Notes: generated by a model from the letters alone, not told the origin. 64,000 bases of DNA from JANQTF01 sp041741415 (GCA_041741415.1 JBGSKC010000021.1:62001-126000); one strand, 5' to 3'. Positions 44,401 through 53,704 are shown, numbered from the stretch's first letter. Numbers and translations: made by a program.

Positions 44401-44636
44401 AAAAAAATAACTGGGAGTTGACCATTGTGCTGTGAAAACCTCGGGAGCAGTGCAGGCTTGTTACCTGGCATCGACCTGCAACCCCCTTCAATTTTGCGTC
44501 AAATATACCGTTACAGGGGCTCGTTTGAAGGAAAGGAGGCCGAATATTGGGAAATATCCCTGTCCTGCGTTTTTTTGCTGTGAAATCCTGCCAGTTTCCT
44601 CCCCTCCTTCGTAGGAGGAACCGAATTTCCCGAGCC

Positions 44637-46634
44637 ATGACTATGAAGTTGCCCACTTTTTTCCAGATCGGCAGGCCCTTGCTGATCTCATTATTGATCT
44701 TGCTACCCGTGGGGGCCCTCCAGGCCCAGAGAGCCGCCACCCTGCTCGACCACGCCGACAGGATCCGCATTTCGGCTGTGAGGGCCCTGAACTCGTCTGC
44801 CCGGGAAACCAACCTGTCCATCACCCCGGACGGGCGGTTTTTGTATTTTATGACCCTGCGCGGAGGATTGGAGTGGAGCGATAGCTACATGACTTTCCGG
44901 GGAGATTCGGTGTTTGATGGAGACCTCTGGTTTTCAGAGCGGGTCAATGGCGTGTGGCAGCGGCCGCAACCATTGCCCTATGGCGTAAACACTGGCCAGG
45001 GCGAGGATGAGCCTGTTGTTTCCTCCGATGGCAGGCGGGTGTATTTTCAGTCGTGGAATTATATCTGGGACAAAACAGGGGGGCCTTATTATGTGTCCGA
45101 GCTGCGCGGCACCACCTGGTCGAGGCCCGTGGGCCTGGGAGGCGGAATCACGGAGTTTTTCTCGGTGGTCCAAGCAACCGATGGCATGACCATTTCCCCC
45201 GACGAACGCACCTTTGTCGTGGCTGCAGGGCCGGGGTACGACACCCCGATGGACATTTACATCTCAAAAAAGGGAGAATACGGCTGGACTTATTGCAAAA
45301 AATTGCCCATCTCCACCGAGCGCGATGAACGATCTGTGTTCCTTGCCCCGGATGGCAAAACCCTTTATTTTGCCTCCAACGGCTACAAAGGATTTGGCGG
45401 GCTCGACATTTTCAAGACCACCCTCAATCCTGACGGTACTTTCGGAGAGGTGATTAACATCGGGGCGCCATTCAACACTCCCGCCGACGACTATGGATTC
45501 ATTCTCACCGGCGATGGCATGGAAGCATATTTTGTGAGGGATGGCGACATCTTTTTTGCCGATTTGCGCGAAGCTGATGAACGCATCCGGCCCGACCTCC
45601 CCGAAGTGACTCACGTTCTGCAGGGAACGGTTCGCGACAGTGTAAGCTGGCGCGGGATGCAGGCACAGATTCTGCTGCTTGACGCCAGGACCAAGCGCCT
45701 GGTAAAAAAAGTCGATACCAGCCCCAGCGGTGCATATCGAATTGAACTGCCTAACGCAAGCCGGGTGTATGATCAGTTGGTGGTGTCCGAGGGATATCAG
45801 CAAAAATCCCGCAGAGTCACAATCGACACAAAGACCTTCAGCGAAACCATCACAGCCAACTTTCTGCTGAACCGGCCTTCGGCCCCGGCCATTGTGCGGC
45901 AGGATCCGCCTGCCAATCCGGCTCCACGGCCAACCCAAACCCCGGCCACGCCGCAGCCCCCAGCGCAGACGGTACCCCAGGTGACCCAAATTGAGGCCCG
46001 TCCGCAACCCGTGACACCAGTGCCGGCCAACCCCATTCCCAGTGCCCCGGCCGTGGTGCTGCCAGCCCCCGTTGATCCCTATTCCTTTGACGGGGTTGCC
46101 GAAAACAACCTCATCATGCTGCTCGATGTGTCGGCTTCGATGAAGAAGCCAGACAGACTCCCATTGCTCAAAGATGCCTTTTCGAGGCTCCTGACGCACA
46201 TGCGCCCCGAAGACCAGATCACCGTGATCGTCTATTCCGGTGATGCGCAAGTGGTGGTGGAGGCAGTTTCAGCGGCTCAGCAATCAACGATTCTCAGTGC
46301 CATCGACAGACTGCAAACGAGCGGTGCCACCGAAGGAAAATCCGCTCTCCGCAAAGCCTACAGCCTGGCCCGCAAGCACTACATTCCCGGCGGCAACAAC
46401 CGCATTATCCTGGCCACCGACGGTTATTTCGACGTTCCGGATCTGTACCGCATTGCTGAAGCCGGGAGAACGGATGCAGTCACGCTCTCTGTGTTTTCTT
46501 TTGGTAAACTGGCTCAGGAAAAGATCACACAGCTCACCGAACTGGCTACACTCGGTGGTGGCAACTATGAAATGATCACCGAATCGAATGTGGATGCTGC
46601 CTTGCTGAGCGAGGCCAAGGCCGTGCGTCGCTGA
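44637..46634 (+). CDS. Exported beta-propeller (PD40) and von Willebrand A protein
   Basis: A 665-residue secreted protein joining domains not often found together. A signal peptide is followed by WD40-like PD40 strands (LSITPDGRFLYFMT, EPVVSSDGRRVYFQS, SVFLAPDGKTLYFASNGYKG, GLDIFKTTL) at residues about 45-330, a carboxypeptidase-regulatory-like beta domain (GAYRIELPNASRVYDQLVVS), a Pro-rich linker, and a VWA domain from about residue 490 with MIDAS motif DVSASM near residue 496. PD40/OmpA-type proteins of Bacteroidota often bind the envelope; here VWA replaces OmpA. VWA domains bind divalent metals and protein ligands. No T9SS sorting domain is seen. The ATG at 44637 is chosen for the signal peptide. 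Confidence 0.8.
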   Translation: MTMKLPTFFQIGRPLLISLLILLPVGALQAQRAATLLDHADRIRISAVRALNSSARETNLSITPDGRFLYFMTLRGGLEWSDSYMTFRGDSVFDGDLWFSERVNGVWQRPQPLPYGVNTGQGEDEPVVSSDGRRVYFQSWNYIWDKTGGPYYVSELRGTTWSRPVGLGGGITEFFSVVQATDGMTISPDERTFVVAAGPGYDTPMDIYISKKGEYGWTYCKKLPISTERDERSVFLAPDGKTLYFASNGYKGFGGLDIFKTTLNPDGTFGEVINIGAPFNTPADDYGFILTGDGMEAYFVRDGDIFFADLREADERIRPDLPEVTHVLQGTVRDSVSWRGMQAQILLLDARTKRLVKKVDTSPSGAYRIELPNASRVYDQLVVSEGYQQKSRRVTIDTKTFSETITANFLLNRPSAPAIVRQDPPANPAPRPTQTPATPQPPAQTVPQVTQIEARPQPVTPVPANPIPSAPAVVLPAPVDPYSFDGVAENNLIMLLDVSASMKKPDRLPLLKDAFSRLLTHMRPEDQITVIVYSGDAQVVVEAVSAAQQSTILSAIDRLQTSGATEGKSALRKAYSLARKHYIPGGNNRIILATDGYFDVPDLYRIAEAGRTDAVTLSVFSFGKLAQEKITQLTELATLGGGNYEMITESNVDAALLSEAKAVRR

Positions 46635-46675
46635 TCCTTAACAGGCCAGAGCGTGCTGGTTTTGCGAGTGCAATC

Positions 46676-46715
46676 AAAAGAAACACCCCGCCAGACTTCA
46701 GGGTCGGGCGGGGTG
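46676..46715 (-). terminator. Intrinsic terminator of the M1 peptidase gene
   Basis: A 9-bp stem, caccccgcc (46684-46692) with ggcggggtg (46707-46715), and a T-rich run TTTCTTTT (46683-46676) after it on the minus strand. It lies 60 bases beyond the stop of the peptidase gene at 46775. Confidence 0.75.
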
Positions 46716-46774
46716 AATGCTATCAGGGCTCTTCGAATTGCTAAGCGCGGATTTCGCTGAAGTCCGTCTTCGGG

Positions 46775-49111
46775 TCAATCGTCGCCAGCCTGGTTCAGGC
46801 GGTCAATGGCCTGTTGCCGTTGCATGGGGTTTTGCTCGGTGCGTTCCCCGCGCTTGTAGAGCTGGAACCGCGTGGGCTGCACCCGTGGCGGCCAGTAGTT
46901 GTTGTTGGTGTTCACATCCGCCGTTTCGAGATAAGGATCGAGCGTAATGCTCACAACTTCCTTGTCTGTAAGGAAAATTTTGGACACCACCGTGTCGCCC
47001 ATTCGCCAGATTTCAGCCGGGATCCGGGTAACATCGCGGGTGCCGTCGGCATAGGTGAACTCCAGGATCACAGGCATCACCAGTCCGCCCAGGCTCTGGA
47101 AGCTGATTTCATAGTAATTCATTCCCTTATCCAGAATGGCCTTTTCCTCAGGGGTGAGGCGTTCCAGGTAGGCCCGGTACTCCATTTTGTCGAGGATGGA
47201 GACATGAAAGGGGTCGTAGTTGTTGTAGAAATCGCGCATGGTGGAATCTTGCTCCACCACAGATTGCGGGATGTCGCTGCGGTTGCGGATGTCGCTGATG
47301 TAGCGGGGCTGCTCTTCCTGCTGGCGCTGCGCCACCGGCTTTTCAACTTCCGGGTTCATGGAGGAAAGCTGAAACCAGCGGACGCCCGTGATGGCAATGT
47401 CCACGTGGTCGGTTGTGTAGAACCAGCCCCGCCAGAACCAATCCAGGTCGGTGCCGGAGGCGTCTTCCATGGTCCTGAAAAAATCTGCCGGACTGGGCTG
47501 TCTGAACATCCAGCGCTGGGAATACTGCTTGAAGGCAAAATCGAACAGGTCTCTGCCCAAAATGGTTTCGCGCAAAATGTTGAGCGCTGTGGCAGGCTTT
47601 CCGTAGGCGTTGTTGCCGAATTGAATGATCGACTCGGAGTTGGTCATGATCGGCTCGATGGTAGATTTGTCGCCTTTCATGTAATCCACAATATTGGGTG
47701 CCGGGCCCCGCCGGGAAGGGTAGTTGCGGTCCCATTCCTGTTCTGCCAGGTATTGCAAAAAGCTGTTCAGGCCTTCGTCCATCCAGCTCCACTGCCGCTC
47801 GTCGGAGTTGACAATCATGGGAAAATAGTTGTGGCCAACTTCGTGAATGATGACGGAGATCATGCCTGTTTTGGTGCGCTCGGAGTAGGTGCCATCCGGC
47901 TCGGGGCGGCCGCCATTGAAGCAGATCATCGGGTATTCCATCCCGATGCGGTCGGTGTGAACGGAAATCGCAACAGGGTAGGGGTAGTCGAAGGTGTAGT
48001 GGGAATAGACCTTGAGGGTGTGTGCTACCACGCGGGTGGAGTATTGCTCCCAGAGCGGGTTGCCTTCCTTGGGGTAGTATGACATGGCCAGCACGGTGCG
48101 GCTGCCAAATTTCACGGCCATGGCATCCCAGATGAATTTCCGGGAGGAGCAGAAGGCAAAATCGCGGACATTTTCTGCGTGAAACTCCCAGGTTTTGGTG
48201 GTTTCGGCGCGCTTTGATTCACGGGCGAGGGCCTCTTCGGGCGTCACGATCATCACTGGGTCGGTGGTGTTGTTCATGGCTTCCTGCACCCGGCGGCGCT
48301 CCTCGGCACTGAGAACATCTTTGGCATTTTGCAAAACGCCGGTGGCCCCTACTACGTGGTCTGCCGGAGCGGTGATGCGCACTTTATAATTGCCAAATGG
48401 CAGGGTGAACTCCCCGCGGCCCAGAAACTGCTTGTGCTGCCAGCCATAGACGTCGTTATAAACGCACATCCTGGGAAAAAACTGAGCAATTGAGTAAAGG
48501 TAGTTGTCATCCTGGGGGAAATACTCCATTCCTGATCTGCCGCCAAATTTGAGGCGGTCGTTGATGTTATACCACCATTTTACCTGAAAAGAGACCGATT
48601 TGCCGGGGGCCAGCGGGGTGGCGAGATCCACCCGCATCATCGTTTTGTTGATGGTAAAGGGCAGGGCTGTGCCTGCGGCGTCTTTGACCCATTCGATGTG
48701 GAAGCCGCCTTCGAATGTCCGGTTCATGGCCATCACACCCGGCCAGCCCATTTCATCAAAATTTCCGGTTTGGGTGAGGTCCCGGTCGGAGCCTGGCTCG
48801 CGCATATTCTGGTCGAGCTGGAGCCAGAGGTATGCCAGAGGGTCGGGAGAGTCGTTGTGGTAGGTAATGGTTTCCTGGCCGGAGATGGTCTGTTTCGCGT
48901 CGTCCAGAACGATGTCCATGGCATAGTCGGCGCGGTTTTGCCAATATTCGTGCCCGGGGGCTCCGGCAGCGTTGCGGTAGCTGTTGGGGGTGGGAAGCTC
49001 TTCGCCGAGCTGCCTGAAGGGGTTTTGGTCGGTGCGATAGGCGGGTCGCTGCGCAAGGGCTGGTGCCGCTGCCAGGATCGCGAGGGTGAATGCGAGGAAA
49101 CGTTGCTTCAT
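46775..49111 (-). CDS. M1-family zinc metallopeptidase, exported
   Basis: A 778-residue aminopeptidase-like protein with a signal peptide (MKQRFLAFTLAILAAAPALA). The zinc motif is H423EVGH427 with Glu446 in WSWMDEGLN (HExxH-x18-E), the gluzincin spacing of M1. The upstream GMEYPMIC replaces the usual GxMEN motif that reads the free amino terminus, as in other Bacteroidota M1 proteins of this long type, so substrate choice may differ from aminopeptidase N. Preceding beta-sandwich strands (YAMDIVLDDAKQTISGQETI) are normal for M1. It has its own terminator; upstream lies a repeat-rich spacer of 777 bases. Confidence 0.92.
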   Translation of the reverse strand: MKQRFLAFTLAILAAAPALAQRPAYRTDQNPFRQLGEELPTPNSYRNAAGAPGHEYWQNRADYAMDIVLDDAKQTISGQETITYHNDSPDPLAYLWLQLDQNMREPGSDRDLTQTGNFDEMGWPGVMAMNRTFEGGFHIEWVKDAAGTALPFTINKTMMRVDLATPLAPGKSVSFQVKWWYNINDRLKFGGRSGMEYFPQDDNYLYSIAQFFPRMCVYNDVYGWQHKQFLGRGEFTLPFGNYKVRITAPADHVVGATGVLQNAKDVLSAEERRRVQEAMNNTTDPVMIVTPEEALARESKRAETTKTWEFHAENVRDFAFCSSRKFIWDAMAVKFGSRTVLAMSYYPKEGNPLWEQYSTRVVAHTLKVYSHYTFDYPYPVAISVHTDRIGMEYPMICFNGGRPEPDGTYSERTKTGMISVIIHEVGHNYFPMIVNSDERQWSWMDEGLNSFLQYLAEQEWDRNYPSRRGPAPNIVDYMKGDKSTIEPIMTNSESIIQFGNNAYGKPATALNILRETILGRDLFDFAFKQYSQRWMFRQPSPADFFRTMEDASGTDLDWFWRGWFYTTDHVDIAITGVRWFQLSSMNPEVEKPVAQRQQEEQPRYISDIRNRSDIPQSVVEQDSTMRDFYNNYDPFHVSILDKMEYRAYLERLTPEEKAILDKGMNYYEISFQSLGGLVMPVILEFTYADGTRDVTRIPAEIWRMGDTVVSKIFLTDKEVVSITLDPYLETADVNTNNNYWPPRVQPTRFQLYKRGERTEQNPMQRQQAIDRLNQAGDD

Positions 49112-49249
49112 GCGTGGATTTGCTAGGGTAATTGGATCGGATGATGAATTTAGGAAACCTTCTGAGAATTATGGCTCATTCTGCTTCCCGAATCTGCCAT
49201 CCACCCTGATCCTTCTGCATGCATGGCGCTTCTGGTCGGGTGACAGGCT

Positions 49250-49530
49250 GTTGGTCATGGTTCGGCGACGGGCAATTCGAGAAGCGAGAAGTCGGAGGTC
49301 GGAAGTCAGAGGTCGGAAGTCAGACTGGAGCAGGCCCTGGGGCAGTATCGCGCCATCCTGAGCAGGCCTTTAGGCCGTCGCCGAAGGAGGGCGCCGGGTT
49401 GTCATGGTTCGGCTGGCGTCATGGTTCGGCGACGGCTGAAGCAGCCTGCTCACCATGACAAGCGACGGCTGAAGCAGCCTGCTCACCATGACAAAGGCGG
49501 ACGGGCCATGTGGCCCTGCTCACCATGGGG
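49250..49530. repeat. REP-like repeat cluster sharing words with the 23.2-kb cluster
   Basis: Contains gtcatggttcggcgacgg at about 49254 and 49418, catcctgagcaggcc at about 49354, ccgtcgccgaagga at about 49376, and cctgctcaccatgac at about 49446 and 49481 (cctgctcaccatg again at 49515). The stretch gcgacggctgaagcagcctg to accatgaca is directly duplicated (about 49428-49460 and 49462-49494). Between 49278 and 49324 a purine-rich run alternates gaagtcag and gaggtcgg. With the next two entries it fills the 777-base gap 49112-49888, in which I see no gene. Confidence 0.8.
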
Positions 49531-49540
49531 CGTCGCCGCA

Positions 49541-49623
49541 CAGCCCCGGCAGGGGCGCTATGTTAATAGCATGCAAACCAGCAAGTTTTTTTCCCCACCC
49601 GGCGGCCTCAAGGCCGCCGGGTG
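49541..49623. repeat. Intergenic element ending in a perfect 13-bp hairpin
   Basis: Begins with agccccggcaggggcgctat and gttaatagcatgc, then a T run, then cacccggcggcct (49596-49608) and aggccgccgggtg (49611-49623), a perfect 13-bp inverted repeat with a 2-base loop. The order T run, then a GC-rich hairpin around ccggcg, resembles the inner part of the nested repeat at 23481-23522. The leading gccccg...ggggcg word recalls a short repeat that I have seen in other Bacteroidota intergenic regions. Confidence 0.7.
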
Positions 49624-49683
49624 AATCCACAAAAATGGGCCTGCCGACGGCTAGTAACATGCCGCACCTCCGGTGCTGGGAGC

Positions 49684-49803
49684 GGCTTCGCCTCCGGTCC
49701 CGGCTCTCGGCTCTCGGTTCTCGCTTCCAATCTTCTCGCTTCTCACGGCTTCGCCTCTTGTCTCGCTTCTCGCAGCGCAGCGGTCTGGCTTCTCGCTTCT
49801 CAA
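49684..49803. repeat. Pyrimidine-rich word repeats, second copy
   Basis: The 34 bases 49684-49717 are identical to 23720-23753. Around them are runs of cttctcg and ggctctcgg words and cgcagcgcagcggtctggc at about 49772. The modules occur in the reverse order relative to the first locus, which suggests word-level shuffling and not simple copying of a block. Confidence 0.75.
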
Positions 49804-49888
49804 TCCAGCGGCTGAACAAAAAAAAGAAAATCTCATCCTTTCATTTCACTAACTTTCGGGGCTGTTGGAGGCTGATAATTCCACCTGA

Positions 49889-51892
49889 ATGAACGTACCT
49901 GCTTCTGCTGCCCACGCTTCGTTTGAGCGCCGCGGCCTGACTGACGAACAACTGGTCGATCTGTACCGCAAACTCCTCTATCCCAGGTTGATAGAGGAAA
50001 AAATGCTCATTCTCCTGCGCCAGGGGAGGCTGTCCAAATGGTTCTCCGGCATCGGGCAGGAGGCCATCTCCGTCGGGATCACGGCAGCCCTGCAACCGCA
50101 GGACTACCTCCTGCCGCTGCACCGCAACCTGGGGGTGTTCACCACCCGCAACATGCCCCTGGAGCGGCTCATGCAGCAATGGCTCGGCAAACCCGGCGGC
50201 TACTCCCAGGGCCGGGAGCGTTCCTTCCATTTTGGCAGCCCCGAAGATCGCGTCATCGGGATGATCTCCCACCTCGGGGCCATGCTCCCCGTCGCCGACG
50301 GCCTCGCCCTGGCCAGTAACCTCGACGGGCTCGACACCGTGGCAGTGGCCTTCTCCGGCGACGGCGGTACCAGCGAAGGGGAATTCCATGAGGCCATCAA
50401 CGTGGCAGCAGTCTGGAACCTCCCCGTGTTGTTTGTGATCGAACAAAACGGCTACGGCCTTTCCACCCCCACCTCCGAGCAGTACCGCGCCGAAAAGCTC
50501 TCCGACAAAGCCCATGGCTATGGCATTCCCGGCTACACAATCGACGGCAACAACCTGCTCGAAGTGTATCACGTCACCCAGGCGCTCATCAGCAGGATGC
50601 GCCAGGACCGGACTCCGGTCATCCTCGAATGCGTTACCTTCCGGATGCGGGGCCACGAGGAAGCCTCGGGCACGAAGTATGTTCCGCAGGAACTCTTCGA
50701 CCTTTGGCGCGACAAAGACCCTGTCCGCCGCTTCGAAACCTGGCTGGTGGCCGAAAAAGTGCTCACAGAAGGGCAAATTGAACTCATCAGAACGGAGCAA
50801 AAGCTCGACATTAACCAGACGGTGGAAGCGGCCTATGCCGCCCCTGTCATTCAGCCGAAGGTTGCCTACGAACTGGGCTCGGTCTATGCCCCCGTCACCA
50901 CTGCACCCATGCCGGTTCCGGAGCCGGGCCAGCGCGACCTGCGCTTCGTCGATGCCATTTCTGAAGGCATGAGGCAAGCCATGGAACGCTTTCCCCAATT
51001 GGTGCTCATGGGCCAGGACATTGCGGAGTATGGCGGCGCTTTCAAAGTCACCGAAGGCTTTGTGGAGCAATTTGGCAAGGCCAGAGTAAGAAATACCCCT
51101 ATTTGCGAAGCGGCAATTGTAGGAGCAGGGCTCGGCCTTTCGCTGGCAGGCAAAAAGGCAATGGTGGAAATGCAGTTTGCCGACTTCGTCTCCTGCGGCT
51201 TCAACCAGATCGTGAACAACCTCGCCAAAACTCATTACCGCTGGGGCCATGCCCCGGATGTGGTTGTGAGGATGCCAACCGGAGCAGGAATGGGTGCCGG
51301 CCCCTTCCATTCTCAAAGCACAGAAGCCTGGTTCACCCATGTGCCGGGCCTCAAGGTCGTTTATCCGGCATTCCCCATCGACGCCAAAGGCCTCCTGACG
51401 GCAGCCTTCGAAGATCCCAACCCGGTGCTGTATTTTGAACACAAGCTGTTGTACCGCTCCGTCAGCGGCCCGGTGCCGGAAGCCTACTACCACCTCCCGA
51501 TCGGGAAGGCGGCCATTGCAGCCGAAGGCGACAGCATGAGCCTCGTTACCTACGGCATGGGCGTGCATTGGGCGCTTGAACTGGCCAGGGAATCGCCTGG
51601 AGAAATTGAAGTGATCGACCTGCGCAGCCTCGTGCCCTGGGACCGCGAAACCGTGCTGGCTTCTGTGCAAAAAACAGGGCGCTGCCTCGTGCTGAGCGAA
51701 GCCACCTACACGGGCAGCTTCGCAGCGGAAATCGCCGCCGAAGTCGCAGAACATGCCTTCACCTTCCTCGATGCCCCCGTTTGCCGGGTGGCTTCGCTGG
51801 ATACGCCCATTCCCTTTCACACCGAACTGGAAAAACATTTTCTGCCCAAAGAACGACTGGCAGCAAGAGTGCGGGAGCTCCTGGCATTTTGA
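49889..51892 (+). CDS. Fused 2-oxoacid dehydrogenase E1 alpha/beta subunit
   Basis: Thiamine-diphosphate enzyme decarboxylating branched-chain or related 2-oxoacids and passing the acyl group to the E2 core. The 667-residue chain joins alpha (residues about 1-320) and beta (about 350-667). The ThDP motif is GDGGTSEGEFHEAI starting at Gly157 and ending at FVIEQN; the alpha phosphorylation-loop region RMRGHEEASG follows. The beta part shows EYGGAFKVTEGF, NTPICEAAIVGAGLGLSL and RMPTGAGMGAGPFHSQSTEA. The fused form is common in Bacteroidota and is usually annotated as a branched-chain (2-oxoisovalerate) dehydrogenase; the substrate is inferred. E2 and E3 genes are not adjacent. Confidence 0.93.
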   Translation: MNVPASAAHASFERRGLTDEQLVDLYRKLLYPRLIEEKMLILLRQGRLSKWFSGIGQEAISVGITAALQPQDYLLPLHRNLGVFTTRNMPLERLMQQWLGKPGGYSQGRERSFHFGSPEDRVIGMISHLGAMLPVADGLALASNLDGLDTVAVAFSGDGGTSEGEFHEAINVAAVWNLPVLFVIEQNGYGLSTPTSEQYRAEKLSDKAHGYGIPGYTIDGNNLLEVYHVTQALISRMRQDRTPVILECVTFRMRGHEEASGTKYVPQELFDLWRDKDPVRRFETWLVAEKVLTEGQIELIRTEQKLDINQTVEAAYAAPVIQPKVAYELGSVYAPVTTAPMPVPEPGQRDLRFVDAISEGMRQAMERFPQLVLMGQDIAEYGGAFKVTEGFVEQFGKARVRNTPICEAAIVGAGLGLSLAGKKAMVEMQFADFVSCGFNQIVNNLAKTHYRWGHAPDVVVRMPTGAGMGAGPFHSQSTEAWFTHVPGLKVVYPAFPIDAKGLLTAAFEDPNPVLYFEHKLLYRSVSGPVPEAYYHLPIGKAAIAAEGDSMSLVTYGMGVHWALELARESPGEIEVIDLRSLVPWDRETVLASVQKTGRCLVLSEATYTGSFAAEIAAEVAEHAFTFLDAPVCRVASLDTPIPFHTELEKHFLPKERLAARVRELLAF

Positions 51893-51915
51893 TCAAAGGG
51901 CAAGAGCGAACAGTC

Positions 51916-52446
51916 TTAGACTGCCCGCAGATCTTCCAGGGTAATTTCCCAGCGGTTCACTTCCTGCTCGAAACTGATCGAGCCAGGCACGCACACCCGG
52001 CTGCCTGTGAAGCGGAACCCGACCTTCGCCAGCGTTTTGTTGGGGGAAGGATTCAGGGCAAAGGGCTCACAGAAGAGGCGTTTGAGCTGGAGGCGATCAA
52101 AAAAAACGGGGAGGGCCATTTTAACGGCCGCCGTGCCGATGCCTTTCTGCCGCTTTGCGGGATGCCACATGTGGAGGTGAAAAAAGGCTTGGCGGCCAAA
52201 TTCAATGCCGTTCACGTTGCAATGCCCGACGGGCTGGCCGTCGAGATGCCAGAGCAGGGCGAGGGCCTGTTTTTCCTCGTAGGGAAGCACGACCTGTTGC
52301 AGGAGCACGGCTTCAAACAGGTCTCTGGGAGGAATTTTGGCGGGATCAGCCCCCATGCCGAGCAGGTGCTCCGGGCTGGAATTGGCCCAGTAATCGGCAA
52401 TGAGCGGGACTTGATCCTTCCTTAATTCACTGACTGTCAGGTTCAT
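51916..52446 (-). CDS. GNAT-family N-acetyltransferase, RimJ-like
   Basis: A 176-residue acetyltransferase fold. HMWHPAKRQKGIGTAAVKMA contains the acetyl-CoA-binding Q/RxxGxG/A element (QKGIGT), and FDRLQLKRLFCEPFALNPSP to NKTLAKVGFRFTG is the RimJ/RimL-type ending. The N-terminal half (LIADYWANSSPEHLLGMGAD) matches a Bacteroidota branch of this group often annotated only as GNAT family. Substrate unknown. It is convergent with the E1 gene and 14 bases before the next membrane-protein gene on the same strand. Confidence 0.85.
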   Translation of the reverse strand: MNLTVSELRKDQVPLIADYWANSSPEHLLGMGADPAKIPPRDLFEAVLLQQVVLPYEEKQALALLWHLDGQPVGHCNVNGIEFGRQAFFHLHMWHPAKRQKGIGTAAVKMALPVFFDRLQLKRLFCEPFALNPSPNKTLAKVGFRFTGSRVCVPGSISFEQEVNRWEITLEDLRAV

Positions 52447-52459
52447 TTTAAAAAATGAT

Positions 52460-52897
52460 TCACCTTGCGGGCCACCAGGCCTGGCGGGTGGACCAACTGG
52501 CTAACCACAAAGAAGCTACTTCGATGGCAAAAATGACCAGAGGAAAGTAAATGGCACTGGCCCCATAAACGGCCCTGACATCGACCAGCACAAATTGTTG
52601 ATAGTTTTGCACCAGGAGCCCGAGAATCGACAAGGCAAAGAGCAGCCAGGCCCAATTTTTTCTGAGCAGAAGCGCTATGATGCCAGCGAGCCCGGCCCAA
52701 ACGGCGATGGCAAAGGCTGCGGTTGCCCATGCGGGCATATTGGCATAAAGGGCAGCCTCTTCGGGCTTCATGGCAGCGAGGTCTTCGGCGGTTTTGGAGA
52801 CTTCGGCAAGGTAGGCAGCGACGCCCATCAGGTTCCAAATTAGCAGGAGGCCACCAACGATCCAGAACCAAACGGGAGGTTTAAGATTTACTGACAT
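52460..52897 (-). CDS. Four-helix membrane protein (family often labelled sugar transporter)
   Basis: A 145-residue protein with about four membrane helices: FWIVGGLLLIWNLMGVAAYL, WATAAFAIAVWAGLAGIIAL, WAWLLFALSILGLLVQNYQQ and IYFPLVIFAIEVASLWLASW. The first helix followed by an acidic EDLAAMKPEEAALYANMPAW loop is a recurring arrangement in short Bacteroidota proteins sometimes annotated as sugar transporters, a name I do not think is backed by function. The ATG at 52897 is used because the upstream extension is Pro-rich and has no homologous look. The gap to the GNAT gene is short, so they may form an operon. Confidence 0.7.
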   Translation of the reverse strand: MSVNLKPPVWFWIVGGLLLIWNLMGVAAYLAEVSKTAEDLAAMKPEEAALYANMPAWATAAFAIAVWAGLAGIIALLLRKNWAWLLFALSILGLLVQNYQQFVLVDVRAVYGASAIYFPLVIFAIEVASLWLASWSTRQAWWPAR

Positions 52898-52957
52898 GGG
52901 AAGAGGGGTTAATGAGACAGGAAGGTACAAAAACGTAGTGAAATTACCACGTTTCTT

Positions 52958-53704
52958 TCATCGTCCCACCATCTGGCCGCTAAGCCATGCCTGGCACTGG
53001 ATCACGCCTCCTGCGCTGGGCGACACCACAAGGTCGGCAGGATCGACCACAAGGTCGATCGTGACGCCAAAAGATTCCAATTCAATCCAAATGAACCAAA
53101 CTCCGGAAATCTGGTTTTTTCGCTTTTCGGCACGGCGAACAATGCCTGTCATCAGCACCTGGGCATCAGGATCGTGATCGCGATTTTTGCTGAAAAGGCC
53201 CACGGGAATAAAGGACTGGGCAGAGAAAGGCACTTTTTCCCCTTCCTGGGCCTGGGAAAAGGCAGTTTCATTTGGAAAATAAGTCACTTCCTGCGGAAAT
53301 GCCGTGATTTGAAACAAGGCTGTTCGCCGCTGTGCATCTGCTTCCTGCAGGCGGAAATCCGGCGCATCAAACACAAAAGGGAAATCTCCGCTTTCCGGGT
53401 CGCTCAGGTCTTTGGGGTTTGCCCAGCCAAACCAGGCACCGTCGAGCGGGCTTTGGGGGCGGGGCACCGGGTGAATCAGCCCTACAGAAACCCGGCTTTG
53501 CCCTTTGAAATGGGGATTCATGCCAATGAGTTCCTCTTCATCGTCAAATTGCAACCACAATTCCGCCCCCGACCGGTCGGAGTAACAAATGTAAAAGCCA
53601 CCCTCAGTCTTCAGGCGTTCACCTTTGTCGCAGGCTTCTTCCAACAGGGTGGCAAATTCTTCTTCAGTTTGGACCGGAAACCCGATCGCAGACAGGTTGC
53701 TCAT
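52958..53704 (-). CDS. Hypothetical protein, 248 residues
   Basis: A soluble, acidic protein starting MSNLSAIGFPVQTEEEFATL, without a signal peptide or membrane helix. It reads as a beta-rich fold (GGFYICYSDRSGAELWLQFD, IPVGLFSKNRDHDPDAQVLM, GVWFIWIELESFGVTIDLVV). I do not recognise a family. The coding pattern (clean frame, conserved-looking alternation of hydrophobic residues) supports a real gene. The start at 53704 is preferred to 53716. Confidence 0.7.
   Translation of the reverse strand: MSNLSAIGFPVQTEEEFATLLEEACDKGERLKTEGGFYICYSDRSGAELWLQFDDEEELIGMNPHFKGQSRVSVGLIHPVPRPQSPLDGAWFGWANPKDLSDPESGDFPFVFDAPDFRLQEADAQRRTALFQITAFPQEVTYFPNETAFSQAQEGEKVPFSAQSFIPVGLFSKNRDHDPDAQVLMTGIVRRAEKRKNQISGVWFIWIELESFGVTIDLVVDPADLVVSPSAGGVIQCQAWLSGQMVGR

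Noticed and set aside
49841..51838. A 665-residue open frame on the minus strand
   Set aside because: It is exactly antisense to the E1 gene, has His/Gly/Phe-rich low-grade sequence and no recognisable domain. The E1 frame has unmistakable motifs. Long antisense frames are expected in GC-rich codon usage.
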